This document shows positions 45,754-54,213 of a stretch of DNA of 57,047 nt, one piece after another. The stretch's first letter is position 1. The number at the start of each line of letters is the position of its first letter. The stretch spans positions 1 through 57,047 of the forward strand of contig NZ_JAKLWS010000029.1 of the NCBI RefSeq assembly GCF_022012475.1. The letters are read 5' to 3'. The position numbers and the translations under genes are program-made. The notes beneath the pieces were generated by a model. The model worked only from the letters and a program-made list of their open reading frames with translations, made no database searches and was not told the DNA's origin. The DNA comes from Rhodohalobacter sulfatireducens. GTDB taxonomy: Bacteria > Bacteroidota > Rhodothermia > Balneolales > Balneolaceae.

Positions 45754-46170
45754 ATGGCAAAAGTCACCGGAATTGGAGGAATCTTCTTCAAAAGCAAAAA
45801 CCCCGAAAAAATCAGAGACTGGTATTCTGAGAAACTTGGTTTAAATACCGACAAGTACGGCACCAACTTTGAGTGGAGAAAATCACAAAATCCTGATCAA
45901 AAAGGATTTACGGTTTGGGGGCCTTTCTCTGATACCACTGAATATTTCAAGCCGTCTGAAAAGGAGTATATGATTAACCTTCGGGTTGATAATCTGCGTG
46001 AACTGCTTGACCAACTGAAAGATCAGGATGTTGAAATTGTGGGTGAAATTGATGAGTATGAGTACGGTTTATTCGCTCATATCATCGACCCCGAAGGAAC
46101 CAAAATTGAACTTTGGGAACCATTTGACGAGGAGTACGATAAGATTGTGGAGGCACGGGTAAAGTCTTGA
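45754..46170 (+). CDS. VOC family (glyoxalase-like) protein, copy 1
   Basis: 138 residues. Two beta-alpha-beta-beta-beta modules: GIGGIFFKSKNPEKIRDWYSEKLGL and YMINLRVDNLRELLDQLKD with GLFAHIIDPEGTKIELWEP (C-terminal metal-type Glu). Vicinal-oxygen-chelate proteins include glyoxalases, dioxygenases and drug-binding proteins; this one cannot be specified. Confidence 0.86.
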   Translation: MAKVTGIGGIFFKSKNPEKIRDWYSEKLGLNTDKYGTNFEWRKSQNPDQKGFTVWGPFSDTTEYFKPSEKEYMINLRVDNLRELLDQLKDQDVEIVGEIDEYEYGLFAHIIDPEGTKIELWEPFDEEYDKIVEARVKS

Positions 46171-46742
46171 TTATAAATGATTTGATTCAGTATGCTTCTT
46201 ACCCATCTTTAATGACGAGTATTTTTTCGCTGAAAAAGATACTCTTTCCATTTACACTTGGACCCGGATCTATTACCGTTGGCTTCAGCCAACGGTGAGT
46301 CCAAGATTATAAATTGGGCTTTAGCCCTCATTTCTCGTGAACCGGATTTACGCTCATTACCCTCATTCATACAATGTGGCTAAAGCCACAACTTTGTTGT
46401 TTATTTAGTAGCCGTCAGCTGAAGCAGACGGTAATAAATATACTCACTCATCTTTTCTCCGACTCTGTTGGAAAATCTTTTGCTAAAATATTTATTAAAG
46501 TGATTTACAGTTCCACAAATCGCTAAACACGTACAAAACTAATGGTATTAGATACGATTATGATGTCCAGAGACTTTGGATGCCAGCTCGCATCTCACTA
46601 TAATTATTTCAACAATCGTGTCCAAAAATTGAGAATTATACTCCTATCTTTTAGATCATATTATGATTTCTGCAAGAGCAAAACATTCTCAAAATTCTTT
46701 TGAATCGTTGGGAGATTTCGTAAAGATCAAAATATTTGAACC
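46171..46742. repeat. Nested palindromic repeat in a gene-free 572-bp region
   Basis: The element spans 46271-46436: outer arms TATTACCGTTGGCTTCAGCC... (46271-46295) and its 21-of-25 complement (46412-46436), each itself a hairpin, with inner hairpins GGGCTTTAGCCC (about 46317-46328) and TGTGGCTAAAGCCACA (46375-46390). The architecture matches the element at 30020-30340. The remaining sequence, 46437-46742, is AT-rich with nothing identified. Confidence 0.6.
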
Positions 46743-47150
46743 ATGAAAATATCAGGAATTCTTGAAACCTGTTTATATGCTGAAGATTTAGAGAAAGCTA
46801 AATCGTTTTACTCAGCACTACCGGGTATTGAATTTCTATCGGAAGAGCCGGGCCGACATATTTTTTTCCGTTGTGCCGGAAGTATGCTTTTGATATTCAA
46901 TCCGAATCACACATCAAAAGAACAAACAGAGGTCGAAGATCAACCTATTCCTCTTCACGGCAGTCACGGGGATGGGCATATCGCATTTTCTATTGATGAA
47001 AGTAACCTGGATAAATGGAAACAGTTCCTGATTGACAATCAGATCCCAATCGAATCGGAAGTTACCTGGCCGAATGGCTCAGTTTCGATTTATTTTCGTG
47101 ATCCTTCCGGGAATAGTTTGGAGTTAGTAAGTCCTAACATTTGGGGTTAA
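46743..47150 (+). CDS. VOC family (glyoxalase/fosfomycin-resistance-like) protein, copy 2
   Basis: 135 residues: GILETCLYAEDLEKAKSFYSALPGI, the histidine-rich HGSHGDGHIAFSI and the C-terminal IYFRDPSGNSLELVSP with the metal-ligand Glu. A complete two-module VOC fold. It differs clearly from copy 1, so these are not a recent duplication. The substrate is unknown. Confidence 0.86.
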   Translation: MKISGILETCLYAEDLEKAKSFYSALPGIEFLSEEPGRHIFFRCAGSMLLIFNPNHTSKEQTEVEDQPIPLHGSHGDGHIAFSIDESNLDKWKQFLIDNQIPIESEVTWPNGSVSIYFRDPSGNSLELVSPNIWG

Positions 47151-47257
47151 AATATTTGACAGACTGATAGATAAATATTTGGGACTTAACAATTATCAAA
47201 TTACGAAGTCACTGCTTTATTCTTGAACCTTTATTGAAATAGAACCCAAAACAGACG

Positions 47258-48031
47258 ATGCTTTTCTCAAGTAATTTATATAAAGCCGCAAAAAGTAAAA
47301 TTCCTCTCTCTGTAAAAGAATATCTGAAAGGGACTTACTATAGATTTAAAATTTTTAATGAAAAGCGAATATTTTGTATCTCTTTTCAAAAAACGGGTAC
47401 CACTTCGGTCGGAAATTTCTTTGAACATTTTGGATACCCGACGGGTCGATGGCATCATGCGTTAAAGAATCAATGGGAAATAAGTTGGTATGAAGGAGAC
47501 TTTGAAACTATTTTTTCATCAAAAGACTTCAAAAGAAATCAGATTTTTGAAGATTCACCGTGGTATTATCCTGAATTTTATAAATTTTTGTACCATCGGT
47601 TCCCGGGTTCAAAATTTATTCTATTCTATCGAGATGAAGATGACTGGTTTAGGTCAATGGTCGCTCATGGAAAAGGCATGTCTACAAATAGAATTACGAA
47701 AATGCATGCAAAAGTATACAGGCGTGAAAATGAATTTTACAAGCGAGCTGATAAAGATCCTGAATTTAACACATTTGAAGTTGATCCGGAACGAATGATG
47801 ATTATAAAAGATATGGAGGACCATTATAAATCGATATATGTTAGAAGAAATAGGGAGGTCATTGAATTTTTTGAACGTAATGATCGGAACGCTCTTTTTG
47901 TCTGCAATTTATATGATGACAGGAAATGGCAAAATCTTGGAGAGTTTATTGGAATTGATGTCCCCGAAGATTTTGATTTACATGTCAATAAAACGCAGAG
48001 AACCAAAAATGAGATTCAAGCAGATAATTAA
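47258..48031 (+). CDS. Sulfotransferase family protein
   Basis: 257 residues. The PAPS 5'-phosphosulfate loop is FQKTGTTS at 43-50 and the 3'-phosphate region is FILFYRDEDDWFRSM. It would move sulfate from PAPS to a sugar, lipid or peptide hydroxyl. Composition is AT-rich relative to many neighbours, which may mark acquisition. It lies 4 kb from the peptide/kinase region; a functional link is possible but not shown. Confidence 0.82.
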   Translation: MLFSSNLYKAAKSKIPLSVKEYLKGTYYRFKIFNEKRIFCISFQKTGTTSVGNFFEHFGYPTGRWHHALKNQWEISWYEGDFETIFSSKDFKRNQIFEDSPWYYPEFYKFLYHRFPGSKFILFYRDEDDWFRSMVAHGKGMSTNRITKMHAKVYRRENEFYKRADKDPEFNTFEVDPERMMIIKDMEDHYKSIYVRRNREVIEFFERNDRNALFVCNLYDDRKWQNLGEFIGIDVPEDFDLHVNKTQRTKNEIQADN

Positions 48032-48083
48032 ATTAGCCTAACCGAATTTGCGTATTGATAAGAAGATGTTCAAATTTATCGCT

Positions 48084-48482
48084 CTACTTTTGTTTTAAAA
48101 GGGCCGTTCCGTGAATCAAAAGCCCTTTTGTTGTATGTACAAATTTATTGCCGAGAATTGCTTCCAAGTCACTTACTGCATTATCAAAAGCTCTTTTGAG
48201 AGTTGGTAACTCATCCTCGCCTTTTTTGCTGAGCGTGATCACTGCCGTTCTTCCAACCTTTTTCTTTTGAATGAGTCCCTTTTTTACGAGCTTATTCACA
48301 AATCTGGTAATGGTAGAAGGAGCGAGCTTCATCTCTTCAGCCAGGTCATTTTGCGAAAGCTCATCCTGATCGTATAAAATTAAGAGCAGCTCCACGTACG
48401 ATGTTGCCAGATCGTACTCTTCAAAATATGAATCGAAATGGCGAGTAATTTCCCGGCTGAATAAATTGGCTGCTGAGTGCAT
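48084..48482 (-). CDS. MarR family transcriptional regulator
   Basis: 132 residues with the winged-helix core (LSQNDLAEEMKLAPSTITRFVNKLVKKGLIQKKKVGRTAVITLSKKG). The dimer helices lie at the N- and C-termini. MarR proteins usually repress their own promoter and a neighbouring operon and release on ligand binding. Two TTTGTACAAA-like palindromes lie just upstream. No efflux pump or enzyme is adjacent in the same transcript; the divergent scpA is 290 bp away. Confidence 0.9.
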   Translation of the reverse strand: MHSAANLFSREITRHFDSYFEEYDLATSYVELLLILYDQDELSQNDLAEEMKLAPSTITRFVNKLVKKGLIQKKKVGRTAVITLSKKGEDELPTLKRAFDNAVSDLEAILGNKFVHTTKGLLIHGTALLKQK

Positions 48483-48497
48483 AATGTTCTCCTTTTA

Positions 48498-48524
48498 TTG
48501 TATATACAAATTAATTTGTACAAA
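48498..48524. promoter_or_regulatory. Paired palindromic MarR-type operators
   Basis: TTGTATATACAA (48498-48509) and TTTGTACAAA (48515-48524) are both perfect dyads with centres 16 bp apart, 16-42 bp upstream of the marR start. A weaker relative, TTGTATGTACAA, lies inside the gene at 48131-48142. This spacing suits two dimers on one face of the DNA. Confidence 0.6.
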
Positions 48525-48772
48525 TATTCTTTATGATCAAAACAGAAATCACTTAATGCATTCAAAAAATCACGGAATAAATATCTATGCAGGTTAATAT
48601 TAATTTTTTTAATACTACCATGGGTAATTAGGATGGACCGGATCGGGTTTTGTTGCAAAAAAATTTCTCTAAAGGTTCAGTTGCAGATTTCATTCAACTG
48701 CATTTCATTGAATGAGTTGTCATTTCGTTTTGAGTGTGTGAATTACGATCTTCAGTCTAATCATTTATTATC

Positions 48773-49540
48773 ATGTACAGAGTTCAGTTAAAAAATTTCG
48801 AAGGCCCTCTAGATCTGCTCCTCTTTTTTATTAAAAGGGATGAGCTGAATATTTACGATATCCCCATCTCTCACATCACGCATGAATTTCTCGTGTATAT
48901 TCGGCTAATGGAAGAGCTTGACCTCGATGTTGCCAGTGAATTCATCTACATGGCAAGTATGCTGATGTCGATCAAAGCGCGAATGATGCTTCCGTTTGAA
49001 GGCGATGAAGAAGAGGAAATTGATGAAGATGACCCTCGTTACGAACTGGTTCAAAAACTCCTGGAGTATAAGCGCTACAAAGAGATGGCGGAGAAGATGA
49101 CCATCATCGATGAAGAGACCCAAAAGAAGTATTATCGCGGCTATCCTGAAGCGGATGAGGTTGAAAAACAGGCCACAGGCGAAGCGCTGAAAGACGTCAC
49201 ACTGTTTGACCTGATGGGGGCCTTCCGAAAAGTTCTGGCAGACATTAAAAGACAGAACACCTATCACAAAGTTGAAAGAGTCAGTTATACCGTTGAAGAA
49301 CAGACTGAATATATTTTGCAAACACTACAGGAAAAGGGACGGCGTTCTTTTCTTGATATCTGTAAAGAACTGAGAAACAAATCTGTTGTTGTGGTAACAT
49401 TCCTGGCAGTTCTCGAGATGTTAAAAGAACAACAAATAAACTTATTTATAGAAAACGAGGATCCTATCCAGTTTTATATCGACCTGAAACCGGTTGATGA
49501 AATTATTGGAACGGGCAGTAATGTTGAACAATCATCATGA
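48773..49540 (+). CDS. scpA: Segregation and condensation protein A
   Basis: 255 residues. The kleisin subunit that bridges SMC with ScpB for chromosome compaction. N-terminal YRVQLKNFEGPLDLLLFFIKRDELNIYDIPI and EFIYMASMLMSIKARMMLP are highly conserved; the C-terminal winged-helix (SFLDICKELRNKSVVVVTFLAVLEMLKEQQI) binds the SMC head. The gene overlaps the M28 peptidase by 4 bp (ATGA), so translation is probably coupled. scpB is not in the window. Confidence 0.95.
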   Translation: MYRVQLKNFEGPLDLLLFFIKRDELNIYDIPISHITHEFLVYIRLMEELDLDVASEFIYMASMLMSIKARMMLPFEGDEEEEIDEDDPRYELVQKLLEYKRYKEMAEKMTIIDEETQKKYYRGYPEADEVEKQATGEALKDVTLFDLMGAFRKVLADIKRQNTYHKVERVSYTVEEQTEYILQTLQEKGRRSFLDICKELRNKSVVVVTFLAVLEMLKEQQINLFIENEDPIQFYIDLKPVDEIIGTGSNVEQSS

Positions 49541-51222
49541 AGTATCTATTCCTATCGCTATCCATTCTCATAGCAATCCCAACAATTATAAACGCTCAGA
49601 GCTACTCAACAGATTCAGATGAGCTCTATCGGTATTCTGAAACAATCACGGTTGATTTTTTGAAAAAACACCTGAGCTTTTTGGCAAGCGACAGTCTTGG
49701 TGGACGCGATACCGGCACACCGGGCCTGAAGAAAGCAGCCGACTATCTTGTGGATTTTTATGAATCAACAGGTCTGCAGCCAAAAGGGGTAGACGGTACG
49801 TACTTTCAGCCATTCGGACTAAATGCCACTGTTACAGACAGCCTCGTTTATAAAACGTATCGAACAGAGGGTGCCGATACATTATTGGTAAACCACAGTA
49901 CGAAATCGACAGGCGGCAATACTGAATTTGTACGGGGCACCGGCGGAGCGGGCCCCATTGCAGGTGATATTGTATTTGGAGGATTCGGAGTGGATGATTC
50001 ATTAAACAGTGTTAGAAACCTGGAAGGAGATTCGATTGCAGGGAAATGGGTGTTAATCTTTGAGGAGATTCCTCATGTTGTTGATGATGATACTCTTGTG
50101 AACCCTAATTACGATTCCAGAGATCGTCTGATCACACTCATTCGGAATTATGGTGCCAGCGGTATTTTGTTGATTCCAGGTCAATCCCAAACCAAATTTC
50201 AGGATAGGGCAGAGATGAGTTCGCAAACCATCAGCGTACCCGGTAATCTTTCCCTCGCCTATCGGAGTAATGGCCGGTCCCCTTACACTCCGCCTTATGC
50301 CTATACATATATCAGCCCTGATTTTGCGGCCGAAATATTAGATGTCGACGGAGAGCAAGGGTTGGAAGAACTACGCCAAAATACCATTGAAAATTTACAG
50401 TATTTTCGATCTCAAAAAACCTCTTACTACCTGGACTACAATCCCTACGAAGGGCAAAAAATAGTTGAAACCAACAATGTGGTGGCTTATTTCGAGGGAG
50501 CTGATCCAATTCTGAAGGATGAGGTGGTTGTGATTATGGGGCATTACGATCACGTAGGAATGGGCTCACCCGACGAAACAGGTGATTACATTTATAACGG
50601 TGCCGACGACAACGGCAGCGGAACCGCAGGATTGATGGCGATTGCCAATGCATTTCAAAACGCTGCGGAAGATGGATTCAAACCGAAGCGGAGTATCCTC
50701 TTTTTGCATGTTTCGGCTGAGGAATCCGGGTTACTGGGGTCGCGATACTATTCCGATCATCCGACAATTCCGATTGAGCAGACGGTTGCCGCACTCAATA
50801 CAGATATGATCAGCCGAAGTGATCCAGATCATATTGAAGATGGAAATACTGATTACGTATACCTGATTGGAGGTGATCTGATTTCCTCTCAACTGGATAG
50901 CCTTGTGATGGATGCAAACAGCAACAGTGTGAACATGACATTAGACCGGGGATATAACGACCTGAATGATCCGACTCAAATATACCGGCGTAGTGATCAC
51001 TGGAACTTTGGCCGATTACGAGTCCCATTCGTCTTTTTCTTTACAGGTATTCACGAAGATTATCATCAGCCCGGCGATGAAATTCACGATGTTGATTTCG
51101 AAAAATACCCAAGGGTGGTTCGATTGATCTACAACTCAGCTGTAAACATTGCCAATTTCGAGGGCCGTCCCCAGGTGGATAACGAAGAGTTTATTGAAAT
51201 TACGAGCGAACAAGCAAGATAA
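49537..51222 (+). CDS. M28 family metallo-aminopeptidase, secreted
   Basis: 561 residues with a signal peptide (ends IINAQ). The metal site is shown by MGHYDHVG (about 335-340), NGADDNGSGTAGLM (bridging Asp) and HVSAEESGLLGSRYYSDHP (Glu base and ligand). A PA-like insert (about 150-290) precedes it. It removes N-terminal residues from peptides in the periplasm or medium. The 4-bp overlap with scpA is unusual given the different compartments. Confidence 0.9.
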   Translation: MKYLFLSLSILIAIPTIINAQSYSTDSDELYRYSETITVDFLKKHLSFLASDSLGGRDTGTPGLKKAADYLVDFYESTGLQPKGVDGTYFQPFGLNATVTDSLVYKTYRTEGADTLLVNHSTKSTGGNTEFVRGTGGAGPIAGDIVFGGFGVDDSLNSVRNLEGDSIAGKWVLIFEEIPHVVDDDTLVNPNYDSRDRLITLIRNYGASGILLIPGQSQTKFQDRAEMSSQTISVPGNLSLAYRSNGRSPYTPPYAYTYISPDFAAEILDVDGEQGLEELRQNTIENLQYFRSQKTSYYLDYNPYEGQKIVETNNVVAYFEGADPILKDEVVVIMGHYDHVGMGSPDETGDYIYNGADDNGSGTAGLMAIANAFQNAAEDGFKPKRSILFLHVSAEESGLLGSRYYSDHPTIPIEQTVAALNTDMISRSDPDHIEDGNTDYVYLIGGDLISSQLDSLVMDANSNSVNMTLDRGYNDLNDPTQIYRRSDHWNFGRLRVPFVFFFTGIHEDYHQPGDEIHDVDFEKYPRVVRLIYNSAVNIANFEGRPQVDNEEFIEITSEQAR

Positions 51223-51231
51223 CTCTTTTAC

Positions 51232-52116
51232 TTAGTCAACCGGAACCCAAGCCAGGCCTCCATTTGCGGTTCCGAGCCCCGTATTACCGATTTTTGTAGC
51301 ACTCCCAGTTTCAGGATTAATACTGAATACTGCGTCTGGGTCACCAATCCGGCCCACCGCAAAAAGCACTCCCAGTTCTGGTACAAATGCTAAACCGGCA
51401 TCTGCCCACAATCCATCGGTATCCCCAATCTCGCTCCACTCCCATTCATTTTTTGGTAGTTTAGTATCGAGCCGGTAGAGACCTCTTCTGAATTCAGTCT
51501 GTTGTTCACTCCCGCGAGCCAAACCATACAACATTTGTGATTCAGGATCATAAGCCAAACCTTCAATATCCGGCTGGTTTGGAGGGCTCAGTATTGTCTC
51601 GATCGTTTCACCTGATTCGGGCGATCGAATGCGCAAAAAGCCATTCGAACTGGCATAAAATATTTTTTCTTCAGGATTGTAGGTAAGTCCTTCAGTATAA
51701 GCCTGGCCAGATGGATCTCCAATTAATGTAGCTCCGCTCCCGTCTCTCTGAACCTCATACAATGCATATTCACTTGCACCATACAGTGGCTCATTGGCAC
51801 CTTTTGCCGCCAAGCCGCCGCTATTTCCAACTGGAGTTTCGCCCGCCCCAACTCTGACTGCTTTGCCGGCAGATGGATCCAGTAAATAGAGTCCGTTGGC
51901 ATCATTACCCAAGCTTAAAAACAATCCATTTGTCTGATCTGTTGTCTCTTCCTGCTCTTCCATTTCTGATGCCGTACTGTTTCCATCTCAACAAGCAGAA
52001 AAAAGAAGAAACATCGAACAAAACAAACTAACGGTTCCTGTTATTTTCTTTAACAATTGTCTGAAATTCTTCGGATGAGCTGAATTATTCTGTTGTTTTA
52101 GGTTGATCAATTTCAT
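51232..52116 (-). pseudogene. Beta-propeller-like lipoprotein gene interrupted by an in-frame TGA
   Basis: In one continuous minus-strand frame, a basic-hydrophobic leader (from the ATG at 52116, or upstream ATGs to 52197) ends in the lipobox LLFSAC. The very next codon is TGA (51990-51988), then DGNSTASEMEEQEE and a 240-residue domain with repeated NGLFLSLGNDANGLYLLDP, LYGASEYALYEV, GLTYNPEEKIFYASS, GLAYDPESQMLYGL and GLAFVPELGVLFAVGR strands, a beta-propeller-like pattern. GGA to TGA is one base change. Without the leader, a start at 51963 would make an unexported protein. Most likely a fresh pseudogene or a sequencing error. Confidence 0.75.
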
Positions 52117-52274
52117 TCGATAGTCCTGTCTATATTGGGAAGAGTTTATTTGAAGTTGGGTGAAAGCCATTAATTTTGCTTTCATTCTGTTATGCAACAG
52201 AATTCATTCGAAAAGATCATCCCATCTTGCTAAATTCTTTCCATTTATGAATAAAATTTTAAAGCAACAGTTCA

Positions 52275-53132
52275 TTGTGTAATCAATCTGATAAAGCAAT
52301 CCCGTTTCCGCTTGATGATGTAAAAATCAACCAGGTTGATCAGATCCCGGAAATTGAAGATCCTCTCTATTCCAACAACTGGATGAGCATCAGTCCAGTT
52401 GAATTTTCGATGACGGTGGAAAATGTCGGAAGTTTTTATGCCGGTGGTGGCAATCGAATTGAATATTCTCCAGACAAAAAAGCTGATGAAGCCTCTCTTG
52501 AGCTTTATATGAATGGATCAATCTACGGGGCAATACTTCATCAGCGGCAGATTCTACCACTGCATGGCAGTTCCTTTATTTTTAATCACTCCGGGGTGAT
52601 GTTTTGTGGAGATTCCGGGGCGGGTAAATCATCCCTGACCACCTCTTTTTGTTTAAACGGCGCCGGTTTTTTAACGGATGACGTTACTCCAATTCTGTTC
52701 AAAGAAGAGAAACCGCATATCTGGCCGAAGTCGGGAAAAATTAAATTGTGGGACGACAGCCTTCAGCAGCTTAGCAGAGAAAAACAGGATTTGACGAAAA
52801 TTCGTCCCGAGGATGAAAAATATTACCTGGAGATCGAATCAAACCGAGAAGAAGCATATCCTCTTCATACAATTCTTATTCTGCAGGTTACCGAAGATGA
52901 TGAGGTTTCTTTTGAGAAGGTTCAAAAAGTGGAAGCTTTCTCCTACCTGCACCAGGAAATTTACCGGAGGGAGTACCTTTTTGCCATGCCGGATGCCGAA
53001 TCAGACTATCTAAAGAAAATTAGTGCTATCTGTAATGAAATTTCAATTTTCCGGGTTAACAGGCCTATCTCGATTCAGATTGATGAAATGCGAAAAATTG
53101 TAAGTAAAAAAGTCATTACTGGTAATTTATGA
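52275..53132 (+). CDS. HPr kinase/phosphorylase-like protein (PadeK-type candidate)
   Basis: 285 residues from a TTG at 52275; the N-terminus is uncertain (an out-of-frame ATG at 52248 could suggest a shifted start). Walker A CGDSGAGKSS (111-120) is preceded by LPLHGSS and followed by GAGFLTDDVTPI with Asp135 and Asp136, as in HPr serine kinases. The HPr-binding regulatory N-domain of true HprK is replaced by a short beta-rich region. Relatives in lasso and other RiPP clusters phosphorylate the C-terminal Ser of precursor peptides. It overlaps the next gene by 4 bp, and a peptide ending in Ser follows. The peptide substrate is inferred. Confidence 0.82.
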   Translation: MCNQSDKAIPFPLDDVKINQVDQIPEIEDPLYSNNWMSISPVEFSMTVENVGSFYAGGGNRIEYSPDKKADEASLELYMNGSIYGAILHQRQILPLHGSSFIFNHSGVMFCGDSGAGKSSLTTSFCLNGAGFLTDDVTPILFKEEKPHIWPKSGKIKLWDDSLQQLSREKQDLTKIRPEDEKYYLEIESNREEAYPLHTILILQVTEDDEVSFEKVQKVEAFSYLHQEIYRREYLFAMPDAESDYLKKISAICNEISIFRVNRPISIQIDEMRKIVSKKVITGNL

Positions 53133-53902
53133 GCCGCTCGAATAAAAACTTAAAAGTCGTTGTTTTTACCGGCTCAAGTTCGCATTCCCACATGGTCGTC
53201 AATTATCTTAATGAAGTAGTTGACCTATTCGATATTCGAATAAAGAATGATTATCAAAACATGAACGAAAACCGTTACAAGAGGTATGGCTTTGTAAAAG
53301 CGGTGGGACAAAAACTGTTCATAAAATTTAAAAAATACTTAAAACGTCGTACTCAAGGCCGGATTGATGAAATTATCAACGAATTTAATCTAAATGTTTC
53401 GACTACGACTCCGGACTTGTGGATCTCGAATATTCACGATAAAAATCTTCCAAAAATCATCAATTTACAACAGCCCGATATAGTTGTTTTAAATTGTGTA
53501 AGTATTATACCACAATATCTGATGGATGCAGTAGATGCTCCTTTCATAAATATGCATGGAGGCATTACGCCATTATATCGAGGTGTTTTCGGTGGCTATT
53601 GGGCTTTGCGTGATGGAAACAAGCACCTTATTGGTTCAACCATTCATAAAGTTGATGCAGGTATTGACACAGGGGCTATTTTAAAACATATCTATTTTTC
53701 AGTAACTCCAGCTGATAATTTCTGTTCCTATAATGCGTTACATTTGGCTTACGCATTAAAAGGGTTGCAGGAAGTATTTGATTACTACACCGAACATCAA
53801 CAATTACCGGATCCTATTGAGACAGATATGCCCTCTAAACTCAGAAGCCATCCAACGATTTATGGGTATTTATTTTACAGGGTATTTAAAGGAATTAAGT
53901 GA
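53129..53902 (+). CDS. Formyltransferase-family protein
   Basis: 257 residues; it starts within the end of the kinase gene (ATGA overlap). The formyl-transferase fold has the catalytic set Asn141 and His143 (FINMHGGITPLYRG) and Asp180 (HKVDAGIDTGAIL). An unusually basic N-terminal insert (KKYLKRRTQGR) precedes it. Relatives transfer formyl from N10-formyl-tetrahydrofolate to tRNA, nucleotides or amino sugars. It lacks the C-terminal tRNA domain of Fmt, so it is not the initiator enzyme. Its tight coupling to the kinase suggests tailoring of a peptide or small molecule. Confidence 0.8.
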   Translation: MSRSNKNLKVVVFTGSSSHSHMVVNYLNEVVDLFDIRIKNDYQNMNENRYKRYGFVKAVGQKLFIKFKKYLKRRTQGRIDEIINEFNLNVSTTTPDLWISNIHDKNLPKIINLQQPDIVVLNCVSIIPQYLMDAVDAPFINMHGGITPLYRGVFGGYWALRDGNKHLIGSTIHKVDAGIDTGAILKHIYFSVTPADNFCSYNALHLAYALKGLQEVFDYYTEHQQLPDPIETDMPSKLRSHPTIYGYLFYRVFKGIK

Positions 53903-53992
53903 GATAGGACGATAATGGACTCCTATATTTTTGGTGAGAATCCTGATTTTATATATTTTAATCGATAGTCATTAAAATAAAGATCTCTCAAA

Positions 53993-54109
53993 ATGAAAAA
54001 TCAAGAAAAAAATAAGCCCGTCTGGAAAAAACCAACAATTACTACTTTATCTATCAAAAGCGGTACGGAGCAGATTAAACTGTTCAAAAGTCACGTATCG
54101 AAAAGCTAA
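53993..54109 (+). CDS. Candidate RiPP precursor peptide A
   Basis: 38 residues, ATG at 53993, TAA at 54107-54109, 90 bp after the formyltransferase gene. It has a leader-like first part with W11-x2-P14-x-I16, then TLSIKSGTEQ (18-27), then a basic tail IKLFKSHVSKS ending in Ser. Positions 14-27 match peptide B at 12 of 14 positions, while the tails differ completely. That conserved-leader, variable-core pattern is typical of ribosomal peptide natural products, and W-x-x-P-x-I resembles the Y-x-x-P-x-L lasso leader. No Asp/Glu lies where a lasso ring would close. Too short for routine gene calling. Confidence 0.65.
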   Translation: MKNQEKNKPVWKKPTITTLSIKSGTEQIKLFKSHVSKS

Positions 54110-54213
54110 AGTCTTTTCATTGATATATACTGAGTTACAGTCAGAAAAATGTTCTGATGCTGGATACATATGATCAATCCGTAAAGCCTAACCCAGCAAA
54201 ATTAAAATAGGAT

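Noticed and set aside
51988-51990. The in-frame TGA as a selenocysteine codon
   Set aside because: The position follows a lipobox Cys rather than a redox motif, and no SECIS-like hairpin was noticed just downstream; a simple nonsense change is more economical.
53993-54109. Peptide A as a classical lasso peptide
   Set aside because: There is no Asp or Glu at core positions 7-9 for the macrolactam ring and no cyclase gene in the window; only the leader similarity and kinase neighbour support a RiPP reading.
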